Notes: generated by a model not told the origin, from the sequence alone. Shown: positions 1-7,824, numbered from the stretch's first letter. The stretch is DNA of 59,016 nt from Methylibium sp. (GCA_013824165.1 PNNH01000055.1:1-59016); one strand, 5' to 3'. Numbers and translations are program-made.

Positions 1-870
1 TACATCACCAGCATCGATCACCAAAAGCTGTCCGAGTTTGATGCGTGGCGCATCGCAAAACTGAAGAGGACGCCCGCGCAGTCAACGCTGAAGACGCACA
101 ACGCGGCTCTGCGCAGGGTCTACGACGAAGCAGTCATCCGCAAGTGGATGACACCCGGGCAGATCCCCGTGCTGTCTTCGGCTGCCGGTGTTCCAGCCTC
201 GCGTCGCGACTACTTCACGATCGAGGAGGTCGAGAAGATTCGCAACGCTTTTCCGGAGTGGATCGCCGAGCGCAATAGCGAGAAGACTCGTCAGATCCGC
301 GAGTTGCTGTTCTTCTACTTCAACGTGGCTGTTCACACGGGCCTACGGCCGGGCACCGAAATGGACAACTTGCGCTGGAACGACGTTCAGGTGCGCGAAG
401 ACCATGTCGTGATCACCGTGCGCAAAGGCAAGACTACCCTGCACACGGGCAACCGGCATGTCGTCGGCAATCGCATCGTGCTGGAAATGATGCTGGACAT
501 GCTGCAAAGATGGCAGGGTGATCGCGATGTTGAAGTTCCCGATGACTGGAATCCGCTCGTCTTCCAGTTGCCAGAAGGCAGCTCGACGGAGCTTCTAACG
601 CGAAATTTCACTGCATTGCTGAAGCGTTTGAAGCTGGACAACGGTGCTGGGGGCAAGAGAACGCTGTACTCCCTCCGGCACACCTACATCACGCACATGA
701 TCTTGGACGGCGTGCCGGCCAATGTCATCGCGAAACAGTGCGGAACCAGCGTAGCCATGATCGAGCAGCACTACAGCCACATCACCTCGTTGATGTACGC
801 AAAGGAGCTAGCCGGTGGCGAAGGGAAGCACCTGACCCGGCTCATTAACCAGTACGCAGATCTGAGCTGA
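1..870 (+). CDS. tyrosine-type site-specific integrase (5' end missing)
   Basis: The reading frame is open from base 1, so the gene starts upstream of the window; 289 residues are visible. It would cut and rejoin DNA to integrate or excise the element. Visible residues 1-50 look like the end of the core-binding domain, and the rest is the catalytic domain. The first catalytic Arg lies in HTGLRPG (visible residue 116), the second Arg in YSLRHTY (residue 226) and the nucleophile Tyr in IEQHYSH (residue 258). The His of the usual HxxR box is Tyr here, a variant I recall from phage-type integrases. A role at the tRNA-Ser site is inferred from its presence in the same element. Confidence 0.88.
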   Translation, partial: YITSIDHQKLSEFDAWRIAKLKRTPAQSTLKTHNAALRRVYDEAVIRKWMTPGQIPVLSSAAGVPASRRDYFTIEEVEKIRNAFPEWIAERNSEKTRQIRELLFFYFNVAVHTGLRPGTEMDNLRWNDVQVREDHVVITVRKGKTTLHTGNRHVVGNRIVLEMMLDMLQRWQGDRDVEVPDDWNPLVFQLPEGSSTELLTRNFTALLKRLKLDNGAGGKRTLYSLRHTYITHMILDGVPANVIAKQCGTSVAMIEQHYSHITSLMYAKELAGGEGKHLTRLINQYADLS

Positions 871-1298
871 GCGGTAGGCGCGATCACTGTCCAGCGCCTA
901 CCTCATCCGGGCAGTAGTTCGCCAAAACTCTGTAGGCCCCATTCTTTGCTCGATGTGAAAGGCGTTGGCTAGGTTGTCGCCTACTCACATTGACCCCTCT
1001 TGACGTTTCATCTTGTTGGGGCCAATTCGTGAACTAGTTCACGAACGGCGCACAAATGAGAATTCAGATCCACGCCAAAAGCCAGGGTAAACCATGAAAC
1101 GCGAGGCGCTGTCGGAGCAAAAGTGAATACAGCGGTACGCATTCTTTGACTAAGCAAGGGGCCTGGACACGGGTCCGAGAGCATCGCGAAACTGCGACAC
1201 ATCACAGCGAGCCGCCTCGCAATCCTGCAAGACGAAGCAAAGCTGACATTGGGTCAGTTGAGCCGCTGCATTGCCGTGATGCTTTTCAAGGATCATCT
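871..1298. other. 428-base non-coding stretch with a 20-bp palindrome
   Basis: No convincing gene is seen between the integrase and the gene at 1299. An in-frame extension of the 1299 gene back to 1146 exists, but it lacks a ribosome site. The stretch holds a perfect 20-bp palindrome at 1026-1045 and a TTGACG box at 1000-1005 that could be a -35 element, although no good -10 follows at standard spacing. Confidence 0.6.
1026..1045. promoter_or_regulatory. perfect 20-bp palindrome, probable operator
   Basis: TTCGTGAACTAGTTCACGAA equals its own reverse complement. It lies between the integrase and the 1299 gene, just after a TTGACG box at 1000-1005, which is where a repressor would be expected to bind. 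Its binding protein is not identified in the window. A site for partition or replication is an alternative. Confidence 0.55.
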
Positions 1299-2243
1299 AT
1301 GTCTCAAACCATTCAACCCATCAAGACCGTTAAGACCACGGCAAGTCGTCCGCGCGTTGAAGTCATGTCACCCGCCGGATTCGACCTGGACGAATCTGTC
1401 CTCAAGCTCGGGCAACTTCGTCAACGAGCGACAGAGATTGACCAGCAGTTCACTGTCATGGGTCGGAACGCCATGATTGACCTGATGAGCAAGCTCTATG
1501 TCATTTGGCATGCAGCAAAAGCTTCCGGGCGCTTCGATGCCTTCCTCGGCAACATCAAAAGTGCCCTGCTGGCCGAGGGACACGAGCTGCGCAAAAAGAA
1601 CGACGACAGCGGACTCCTTGTCCGATATATCTTCAGCGGCACCCAGCTAGACCATAAGCAGATCCACGTCTATGGGCGCTCTATCGATGTGGCGTACGAA
1701 AAGGGCACGCCGGCTGACGGCTTCGCCGACCTGATTCGCAAGACCAAAAATGGTTTTGAGGGGCTGCGAGCGGAGGGGGCAGGGCAGCAAGACGCAAGTG
1801 CCAAACAGGCCATCGCTCTGAGTGCTTGTCGTGCTGAGCCGACCGCTGCCGTCTCCGAAGAGATCAATTGGGTCGACGGCGAGTCATTTCAGATCCTGCT
1901 CGCGATCAAGGATGACGGCGGCAAGACGAGCCTGAAATATGTCCCGTTCTCTCGCGAGCAGCAAGAGGCGATGCTGGTCCAAATCCATCGTTGCTTCAAG
2001 AAGGCTAAGCAGACGCCAAAGCCCAAGAAGCCAAGCAAGTTGCAGCGAGACTTGCTGGCTGGCTTCGAGGCCGAAGTGGCAACCAAGCAGGCGCGGGTGC
2101 GTCAGCTGGAAATCGAGGAATGCATGGCAGTTAAGGGTAGCGAACAGGCGGGGGCAAAGAGCCAGGAGCTTGAGTTCGCAAAGCAGCTTCTCTCGGCGGC
2201 TCAGTCGACTGTCGACACGCTGAAAGCTTCTTTCGGCCTCTGA
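1299..2243 (+). CDS. hypothetical protein with C-terminal coiled coil
   Basis: This encodes a 314-aa protein of unknown function. The start at 1299 is preferred over an in-frame ATG at 1146 because an AAGGA ribosome site (1288-1292) stands before it and residues from the earlier start look like random translation. The N-terminal two thirds are mixed alpha/beta. The last ~85 residues are rich in Lys, Glu, Gln and Ala (for example KLQRDLLAGFEAEV) and are probably helical coiled coil. No membrane segment or signal peptide is seen. It precedes the clamp-like gene by 52 bases on the same strand and may be co-transcribed with it, so a role in element replication or maintenance is a guess. Confidence 0.75.
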   Translation: MSQTIQPIKTVKTTASRPRVEVMSPAGFDLDESVLKLGQLRQRATEIDQQFTVMGRNAMIDLMSKLYVIWHAAKASGRFDAFLGNIKSALLAEGHELRKKNDDSGLLVRYIFSGTQLDHKQIHVYGRSIDVAYEKGTPADGFADLIRKTKNGFEGLRAEGAGQQDASAKQAIALSACRAEPTAAVSEEINWVDGESFQILLAIKDDGGKTSLKYVPFSREQQEAMLVQIHRCFKKAKQTPKPKKPSKLQRDLLAGFEAEVATKQARVRQLEIEECMAVKGSEQAGAKSQELEFAKQLLSAAQSTVDTLKASFGL

Positions 2244-2245
2244 AC

Positions 2246-2259
2246 TTTCTTGAAGAAAG
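2246..2259. repeat. 14-bp inverted-repeat motif, copy 1 of 2
   Basis: TTTCTTGAAGAAAG occurs here and again at 4724-4737. Here the inverted repeat is CTTTCTT-G-AAGAAAG. Each copy ends 36-38 bases before the start codon of a plus-strand element gene (2296 and 4776). This suggests a shared operator or processing site. Confidence 0.5.
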
Positions 2260-2261
2260 GA

Positions 2262-2287
2262 AGGGGTGCGCATATACGCGCACCCCT
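2262..2287 (+). promoter_or_regulatory. 10-bp hairpin between Shine-Dalgarno and start codon of the clamp-like gene
   Basis: Bases 2262-2271 pair perfectly with 2278-2287 around a 6-base loop. An AAAGGA ribosome site (2256-2261) sits directly before the stem, and 8 bases separate the stem from the ATG at 2296. If the stem forms, it brings the ribosome site to normal distance from the start. No T-run follows, so it is a poor intrinsic terminator. Confidence 0.5.
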
Positions 2288-2295
2288 GACCTGCT

Positions 2296-3054
2296 ATGAA
2301 GCTCGCTACTTTCCTTTACGACATTGTGGACATCGTGAATGCCGCGCGCCCCGAGATCAATGCAGTCAGGCTCAGGGCGTCAGAGAGTCATTGCGATCTG
2401 TCGGCGCGTGATGGCGATCGAAACCCGCGTAGCGCGACTGTGGTGTTGTTCGCGCGAACACACGAAGTCGTGGAAGGCTTAGAGGCGCCTGTCACGTTCC
2501 ACGCATTGGACAGCCTGAGTTCGATGCTCATGGCGCCAGGCATGAACCGACAGGACGTCACGGCGACTCTTACAAAGGACGGGAGGTCAGTGCAAGCTAC
2601 GGCGGGCAGCTATGACTACTGTTTGCCGGTGCTCGACGATCGCCTGACGAATCAGAGCCTCGGCAAGGTCTTGCCGCTGAAGGTAGAAGTCACTTATCAG
2701 GTGCATTTCGAACCCAACCGTGTCGGCCTAGAACTGCTGAAGTACTGGCGCAAGGAGCTTGCTGATCACATTGTTGACGGTGAGCAGTTTGTGCCATACA
2801 TCGACAACGGGCGCCTGATGTGCCAGCTTGGTAAGACACCCTTCGCGCACACAGTCTTCCCGCTGGCGGAGTTTGTGTCTGGCGATCTTCAGGCTGCGTA
2901 CAGCTACCCGACAGGCATGTTCATTCGACTGGCCAGCCTGGTGATGCAGTCGAGAAGCGCCGTGGTGAGTTTCAGTGCGCAAGGCTTATGCCGAGTCCAG
3001 GTCGAAACGGACTGCGCGATCTATAACTTTTTGCTGCCAGGAACAGAGCGTTGA
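2296..3054 (+). CDS. sliding-clamp-like protein (T4 gp45/PCNA-type fold, predicted)
   Basis: This 252-aa protein has no annotated-looking motif, but its layout resembles a two-domain processivity clamp. A first domain ends near residues 105-125 with a beta stretch (GSYDYCLPVLDD), followed by a Pro-containing linker. A second domain runs to a final beta hairpin with helix IRLASLVMQ, strand VVSFSAQGLCRVQVET and strand AIYNFLLPG. T4 gp45 (228 aa) and PCNA share this helix-strand-strand ending and the same domain spacing. Family knowledge: clamps encircle DNA and tether polymerases. That this protein does so is inference from pattern only. No clamp loader or polymerase is visible. It follows the 1299 gene. 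Confidence 0.5.
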   Translation: MKLATFLYDIVDIVNAARPEINAVRLRASESHCDLSARDGDRNPRSATVVLFARTHEVVEGLEAPVTFHALDSLSSMLMAPGMNRQDVTATLTKDGRSVQATAGSYDYCLPVLDDRLTNQSLGKVLPLKVEVTYQVHFEPNRVGLELLKYWRKELADHIVDGEQFVPYIDNGRLMCQLGKTPFAHTVFPLAEFVSGDLQAAYSYPTGMFIRLASLVMQSRSAVVSFSAQGLCRVQVETDCAIYNFLLPGTER

Positions 3055-3099
3055 AAGGCGGGAAGAGTTGCCAGCCCGTCAGGCCGTTGGGCTGCGCGG

Positions 3100-3669
3100 T
3101 CAAGCCAGTTCCACAGCCCGTCGCTTCATGTCGTCATTGACATCAATGTAGGCTTGGGTCGTGCTAATGCTGCGATGACCTGCTAGGGCAGCAAGTACGC
3201 GAACGCCGACACCCTTGGCGGCGAGGTTGGTGATGAAGGTGCGGCGGCCGGAATGGCTGCTAGCGCCATCGATGCCGGCGCGGCGATAGAGCCACAGGAA
3301 GTGCTGGCAGAGTGTGTTGGCGGTGAAGTGGTCGCGCTTCTGGGTGCGGAACAGCGGCAGCTGCTCTTGGTCACGGCGCTTGAGCGTCTTGACATAGGTG
3401 CTGAGCTCTCGCCTTAGCTTTTCGCCAACGAACACGACCCGGGCATGTCCACCCTTGACCTGCTCGGCAGCGAGCTGGAATTCCCTTTTTATCGAGCCGT
3501 CCGCAGCGACAACGTCGTTGAAGTTGAGTGCCGCAACTTCGCTGACACGCAGGCCGGCGTAGTACGTCATCAGCAGCATCGCCCGGTCCCGCGCAGCGTG
3601 TCGCCCAAGCGCCGCGAAGTCTAAAACCCGCTTTAGCTCTCGCTCTGTCAGCGTCTTTGCTTGCCCCAC
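3100..3669 (-). CDS. stand-alone catalytic-domain tyrosine recombinase
   Basis: The 189-aa product has the full catalytic set of the XerC/D-like family: Arg41 (AGLRVSE), Lys72 (VKGGHAR), His139-x-x-Arg142 (HSGRRTF), His165 (LAGHRSI) and nucleophile Tyr174 (TQAYIDV). The usual N-terminal core-binding domain of about 100 residues is absent. The start is GTG at 3669 with an AAGGGGA site just upstream; no in-frame extension is evident. It converges on the clamp-like gene. Short recombinases of this kind occur on mobile elements and can invert or resolve DNA. The substrate site is unknown here. Confidence 0.85.
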   Translation of the reverse strand: MGQAKTLTERELKRVLDFAALGRHAARDRAMLLMTYYAGLRVSEVAALNFNDVVAADGSIKREFQLAAEQVKGGHARVVFVGEKLRRELSTYVKTLKRRDQEQLPLFRTQKRDHFTANTLCQHFLWLYRRAGIDGASSHSGRRTFITNLAAKGVGVRVLAALAGHRSISTTQAYIDVNDDMKRRAVELA

Positions 3670-4082
3670 CTCAGTCCCCTTTCATGACCCAAACCAATGA
3701 ATGGCACGCGGACAAGTGTGTGCTCTTTGGTTTCGATCTGCGACCTGAACTTGTCCAGGCCCCGATCTCTATGTAGATCAAAGAGATAGCTGTGAAACCA
3801 CATCAAATGCGTATTTCCTTTGGTTCGACTGCGGCGTGGCCGCAGTTGTCGATGTTCCAGATCACGGGGCGACGCTTTAAAACGCCCTATGCGCGTGCGC
3901 AGATGCTTCTCGCTACCCGAGCATCCGGGACGCTACTTGCGCGTGCTGTGCAGCGTTTTGCTCTATCAGCTATGCCCAAGTCGCAATCTCCTGCGCTGCG
4001 GGCTACGACTCAGAATCTTCAGTCAAGGCAGCAGCACTACGGGCACATACGCGCCCGATTACGGGAACCACTTGCGCTAGCT
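3670..4082. other. 413-base stretch with no supported gene
   Basis: A plus-strand open frame (3792-4304) crosses this stretch, but it runs antisense over the Rep-like gene and has residue use typical of a shadow frame. I see no RNA gene, terminator or clear promoter here. The segment may hold the promoter of the recombinase at 3669. Confidence 0.5.
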
Positions 4083-4628
4083 TCAGCCTGCTGCAAATGC
4101 GTCGTATGGGATCTGCGTGTTCTCAAAATCCCAGACTTCCGTGTTCCCTCTTGCCTGAGCTTCTTTCAGGCTATACCCAATCCAGCCCTGCGCGGCGGAG
4201 GTGTTGCCTGCTACGGACTGGAAGCAGATGTCGTCGCGCTGCCCTGCCTTGTTCACCCAGCAATCGCGAACCTCGCCATACAGCTCGGCATCGCTCAGTT
4301 CTGAAGGCAAGTTGCCAAAGGAAAAGTTGTAGTGGAGCGTCAGGTGCGGGTCAGAGGTGACCAAGCTCCCTTCAAGCGTTGCGATGATCAGCGGCTGGAA
4401 TAGCTGTGGCTTGCGTCTTGCCCTTGGCCCATACAGTCGACTGTTCAAGCAGTTCCGGAAGTGGCGACAGTCCCTTTTGGCCTTTGCGATCGCGCCCTCC
4501 ATCTGCATAGCGGTTAAGCCGTACGTCATGCACGCCGTGTGTGCCACTGCAATGTGTGTGACGTGCTGGGCTTGCTGGCTAAGAAACTCGGCAATTGACT
4601 GTCCGATTTGGATGGAAGAGCTGTTCAT
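4083..4628 (-). CDS. short HUH/Rep-like protein of mobile elements (predicted)
   Basis: This encodes a 181-aa protein. The start at 4628 (ATG) is chosen because the longer frame to 4943 runs over the ribosome site and start of the opposite gene at 4776. The pattern FRNCLNSRLYG, then HLTLHYNFSFG, then CW, and a C-terminal WIGYSLKEA followed by VWDFENTQIPYD matches my memory of short rolling-circle-replicase-like proteins on genomic islands. In those, a hydrophobic strand with an H-x-H or H-x-N pair binds metal. Here the pair is His-Tyr-Asn, so metal binding could be altered. No clear catalytic Tyr is assigned. Function (nicking or replication start) is inferred. Confidence 0.55.
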   Translation of the reverse strand: MNSSSIQIGQSIAEFLSQQAQHVTHIAVAHTACMTYGLTAMQMEGAIAKAKRDCRHFRNCLNSRLYGPRARRKPQLFQPLIIATLEGSLVTSDPHLTLHYNFSFGNLPSELSDAELYGEVRDCWVNKAGQRDDICFQSVAGNTSAAQGWIGYSLKEAQARGNTEVWDFENTQIPYDAFAAG

Positions 4629-4723
4629 GCAGCTATTTATCTGCCCGGCTCGTCTTGGAGCGTCTTTTTGATCCCTGGGCAACCATGAGTCCCGGCAGCA
4701 TGGTCGGACACCGGTCGCAGAGA

Positions 4724-4737
4724 TTTCTTGAAGAAAG
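4724..4737. repeat. 14-bp inverted-repeat motif, copy 2 of 2
   Basis: TTTCTTGAAGAAAG is identical to 2246-2259. It lies 38 bases before the ATG at 4776, almost the same distance as copy 1 from its gene. It is probably a shared control site of the element. Confidence 0.5.
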
Positions 4738-4775
4738 CACACTTGTCCTAACACGTTCAACAAAGGAGTTAGGAA

Positions 4776-5219
4776 ATGAGTGCACTGGCAAAACTCAAGC
4801 TTGTGAGCGCCGCGCGAGATCGCAAGTCGCCCGAGGTTCTGCGTCGCAACAAGCTGACTGGGAAACTGGACCATCAAATTTCTGCCGCGAAGGCTGCAAT
4901 CGCAGGCGACACCTACGCTGCCAAACGCGTGGAATTTGTTCAAGACTCCGAATCTGGCCAGCGGCGCCAGGTCGAGATGGCTGTTCGCGTGAAGCCGTGG
5001 TGGTGGAAGTCCGCGAGCGGGAAGCTGATGCTGGCTTTGCGCTACGGTGCGCGGCCCATCGAACTGGCCAAGGGCAAGAACGCCATCGAGGTTGCCAGCA
5101 TGGGTGACTTGGTTGCGGCTATGGAAGCCGTAAGGGACGCAGTTCAGGCCGGCGAACTGGATGCGCAGATCGAGCAGGCCAGCGGCTCCCTGCGCGATGG
5201 CTTTGCCAAAAAGAAGTGA
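4776..5219 (+). CDS. DUF6641 family protein
   Basis: This 147-aa protein is of unknown function. A strong AAGGAG site precedes the ATG at 4776. Features I recall from the DUF6641 family are all present: the opening MSALAKLKLV, the RRNKLTGKLDHQI segment, the RVKPWWW block near residue 75, the RYGARPIELAKGK stretch, and an Ala/Glu-rich C-terminal helix ending in Lys. Such proteins are common cargo of proteobacterial genomic islands and plasmids. The gene has the 14-bp motif upstream and is followed after 7 bases by a second small gene, probably in one transcript. Confidence 0.7.
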   Translation: MSALAKLKLVSAARDRKSPEVLRRNKLTGKLDHQISAAKAAIAGDTYAAKRVEFVQDSESGQRRQVEMAVRVKPWWWKSASGKLMLALRYGARPIELAKGKNAIEVASMGDLVAAMEAVRDAVQAGELDAQIEQASGSLRDGFAKKK

Positions 5220-5226
5220 GCCCGCG

Positions 5227-5388
5227 ATGAAGACCTACCGTGCCATGGTGCGCGTCCCCCATCCGTCCGGTCTCGGCACCATGGTCGTTTGGGCAACCGT
5301 CACTGCGACTAGCCCGATTGCCGCGAAGGCGATGCTTGAAGCGCAATACGGGCGGGGTAGCGTTACGAGTAGTCCAATACCAGCCTAA
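5227..5388 (+). CDS. small conserved-looking hypothetical protein
   Basis: This encodes 53 aa beginning MKTYRAMVRVPHP. The ATG at 5227 follows the previous stop by 7 bases; an earlier in-frame ATG at 5161 lies inside the DUF6641 gene and is unlikely. The predicted fold is beta-beta-alpha-beta: strands around TYRAMVRV and TMVVWATVTA, then helix PIAAKAMLEAQYG. Small proteins of this shape often accompany DUF6641 genes on islands, to my recollection. Its function is unknown. Confidence 0.6.
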   Translation: MKTYRAMVRVPHPSGLGTMVVWATVTATSPIAAKAMLEAQYGRGSVTSSPIPA

Positions 5389-5415
5389 TTGACAAAAGGC
5401 GGTAATTCGCTATGT

Positions 5416-7332
5416 TCAATGTAGCGAAAGCGTCTTTTGATCCACTGTGGATGTGCCGCCTACCACGAGTGAACTTGTAGCCAAGTTCGATGCGATCTGC
5501 GAAGTGGCGAAAATTATTTGATGCGAAGAAGTTAGAGATTCGCTCAGCGACACAATAGCGTTTTGTAAGGCATGAGACCTCTCTAATTCTTGGCCACCGT
5601 CGTCAATTCCGTCTAGCAACATGAAACGGGGTAGCCGAAAGAATGGTAACTTGCTGCTGGCGGCCAAAAGCGCCAGGTGGAAGCAGTGCTTCAGTATTAC
5701 CATGGAGCTTTCGGAAAATTGTCGTTGACCATTTACCGATACGCGATTCTCACTGAAGCTCCACGCTACAACGTCGGCACTAATGAATTCATCCTGTCTG
5801 GGTAGATCGTTTCGAAGTAAGCTAATCAGCTCGTCGAAAATTGCTTTATTGGCGGTGTGCTGCGAATCACTGTCACGATTTTCCAGCGCAGTTATTTGAT
5901 CGGCGAGTTCTGAGTGCCTTGCTTGCAAGCGCGCCCTTTCGTCTTGCAACCCTTCAACTACCTCGGCTAGCCGCTGGTATTCAAGCAGTTGCTGCATGCG
6001 CTGATTCAGCGCGCCAATCTGTGCGCTGACAACTTCAATTTCTTGCTCTTGAGGCGCGCTCCACTCAACGGTGAGCGCATGGAACTCAGCCTCAGCCTTG
6101 TCCAGCTTTCGACGAATTTCGGGCAGCTCACGCCGAATCGTCTGCATTTGTGTGGCTCGACTGCTTTGTAGCTTTAACGATTCTGCTCTTTGAAGGGCGA
6201 GCTCGTTCTTCATTCGCAGGACTTGCGATGCGACTCCGTCACTATCTGCCTGATTCTTGCAAAGCGGACACGCGTCACTTCCAACGATGTCGTCAATCTT
6301 TGAAAAACAACACGGGCAGAAGTTGAAATTTACCCGCCCGAAATAGTTTCTTGTGGATTCAGAATCTTCTAGGGCTTGGATTCTTCGTTCAAGCTCAGAT
6401 ATGAATTGAGACGAATCCTTGTCTTCCAATTCTAATTCAGTGAGGCGCGCTGTTTTGGTTGCGAATTGCTGTTGGGAGCTAGTTAGTTCCGCTCTCAGGG
6501 TCGAAATTCTTGTGGCCGTAGCATCGCCGTCGACTGGTTGACTTCGACGCGCAGATTTTATCTCTACCAGGCGTTGCCGCAGCTGCGATATCTCCTCCGC
6601 AACCGTTGCTTGTTCCGCGCGGAGGAATTCGGTTGTGTTAGCTCCGCTTTGGCCAGTCTTTCCTAGAATTGAAAAAAGGTTTCTAAGGTCGGAAACCGCC
6701 CGGTCAAGATTGGCTTCGACGCTTTTTAGCTCCAGTTGCGCGTCATATAGGCCGTCGCTATACACACCACAAAGGTAGTTTCCGACTGTCTCCCTGATTA
6801 GCTGAGTATCGAATGGCTCAGCGCGAAATATCTCGTCATGAGGCGTGCGCTGGTCGACATACATCAGGCGAAGTATCTGATGCATCGTAATGTTTGCCGC
6901 ACTTTCACCTCGAAGTTCAGGTAGTCCAAGAGCTCGAAAGAGAACTTGACTGAAACTTTCTTTAGACGCCGATCTTTGGTAAGGGTAGGTCTCCCATTGT
7001 GCGTAGCTCGCAGCCTCTGCCCCGGCTAGTGAACCCCAATACAGCTGAATAGGGTTGCGTCTGTTCTCGTTGATTGCGCGCCGTAGTGTCAATGGCGCTG
7101 CATTGACTTCTATTTCGAGTAACACATCGGTGCAAAGTAGCGCCTCATTTTTCCATGGGATAGATTCTCCACCCAATCCATAGAAAATAAAGTCCATCAC
7201 GGTGGATTTGCCAGAGGCATTCTGGCCGCTTATTATGTTTACGCCTTCATGGAATTCGGCAAAGTAGGCGCACAATCCGCCCGCCATGACCTTCAGTTTT
7301 CTTACTTGTAAGTTTGGCTTAAAGAGCGTCAT
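5416..7332 (-). CDS. ABC-3C system ATPase (SMC/RecF-like, zinc-knuckle coiled coil)
   Basis: The 638-aa product has Walker A GQNASGKST at residues 36-44, a long heptad-rich arm (about 195-330 and 365-490) and a zinc-hook-like apex with Cys339-x2-Cys342 and Cys355-x2-Cys358. A degenerate ABC signature lies near 538-543 (QFSESS) and Walker B FMLLDGIDD at 570-578. The layout is that of Rad50/SMC/RecF-type ABC ATPases used in ABC-three-component conflict systems. Family knowledge: such ATPases sense a nucleic acid or protein signal and license an effector. It is the last gene of a four-gene operon. Its ATG overlaps the end of the middle component by 14 bases, so translation is coupled. The stretch is A+T-rich against its surroundings. 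Confidence 0.8.
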   Translation of the reverse strand: MTLFKPNLQVRKLKVMAGGLCAYFAEFHEGVNIISGQNASGKSTVMDFIFYGLGGESIPWKNEALLCTDVLLEIEVNAAPLTLRRAINENRRNPIQLYWGSLAGAEAASYAQWETYPYQRSASKESFSQVLFRALGLPELRGESAANITMHQILRLMYVDQRTPHDEIFRAEPFDTQLIRETVGNYLCGVYSDGLYDAQLELKSVEANLDRAVSDLRNLFSILGKTGQSGANTTEFLRAEQATVAEEISQLRQRLVEIKSARRSQPVDGDATATRISTLRAELTSSQQQFATKTARLTELELEDKDSSQFISELERRIQALEDSESTRNYFGRVNFNFCPCCFSKIDDIVGSDACPLCKNQADSDGVASQVLRMKNELALQRAESLKLQSSRATQMQTIRRELPEIRRKLDKAEAEFHALTVEWSAPQEQEIEVVSAQIGALNQRMQQLLEYQRLAEVVEGLQDERARLQARHSELADQITALENRDSDSQHTANKAIFDELISLLRNDLPRQDEFISADVVAWSFSENRVSVNGQRQFSESSMVILKHCFHLALLAASSKLPFFRLPRFMLLDGIDDGGQELERSHALQNAIVSLSESLTSSHQIIFATSQIASNLATSSLVVGGTSTVDQKTLSLH

Positions 7333-7819
7333 AGCGGAATTCCATTAGGCCACTTCTGTCTTTTAGACCGTTGGTGCCTTGGAGTGGGATATTTAATAGC
7401 TGATTTGCTATGTCCCGGAAAAAGAATTCTTCGCTATGCATGAGGGCTGTGCAGCGATCACTCAACTCGTGCGGGATGCTAGTAGCTGTTCTAGTGGCTT
7501 TGCCAGCTACTAACTCGCTCTGACTTAAAAAACCTGCGGCAGCCAAACACGCAAGCGCGCCTTCATGCGTGGGACGAAGGCTAAGGAATAGCCTGTTAGC
7601 GCTAATTGCTTCCCGGTATGGGTTGTGTGCTTTCTTCGCCAGCGCTCTTAAACCAGATAGCTCTTTAGGCAGCTTAAAGCTGGCGACAATAGACGGGAAG
7701 CAAAGGGAGAAGTCCAGGATTCGCAGAGAGTCGACCTCGATGCTGCGATGAGCCTCTAAGATCGTTAATACTCTAAAAATGCAGTGGTAGGCGTCAAAGG
7801 CTGGGTGGTAGACTAACAT
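7319..7819 (-). CDS. ABC-3C system middle component
   Basis: This encodes 166 aa starting MLVYHPAFDAYHC. An alternative GTG start at 7834 overlaps the previous stop; ATG 7819 sits about 9 bases after a GTGGGA site and begins right at the conserved-looking YHPAFD segment. The protein is largely helical with no catalytic motif, as expected for the small middle component that links ATPase and effector in ABC-3C systems. Assignment rests on size, position between the C-terminal-domain gene and the ATPase, and the opening YHPAFDxYHCxFR, which I recall from this family. Overlapping reading frames on both sides indicate tight co-expression. Confidence 0.65.
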   Translation of the reverse strand: MLVYHPAFDAYHCIFRVLTILEAHRSIEVDSLRILDFSLCFPSIVASFKLPKELSGLRALAKKAHNPYREAISANRLFLSLRPTHEGALACLAAAGFLSQSELVAGKATRTATSIPHELSDRCTALMHSEEFFFRDIANQLLNIPLQGTNGLKDRSGLMEFRYDAL

Positions 7820-7824
7820 TGCAG

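Noticed and set aside
1146-1298. Upstream start for the hypothetical gene at 1299
   Set aside because: No ribosome site at 1146, and AAGGA stands before 1299.
2262-2287. Intrinsic terminator for the 1299 gene
   Set aside because: The stem is perfect but no T-run follows and the next gene starts 8 bases later; a translation-linked role fits better.
3792-4304. Plus-strand 170-aa open frame
   Set aside because: It lies largely antisense to the Rep-like gene, has no ribosome site, and shows no domain-like pattern.
4629-4943. N-terminal extension of the Rep-like gene to 4943
   Set aside because: It covers the ribosome site and start of the well-supported DUF6641 gene at 4776 and reads as random sequence.
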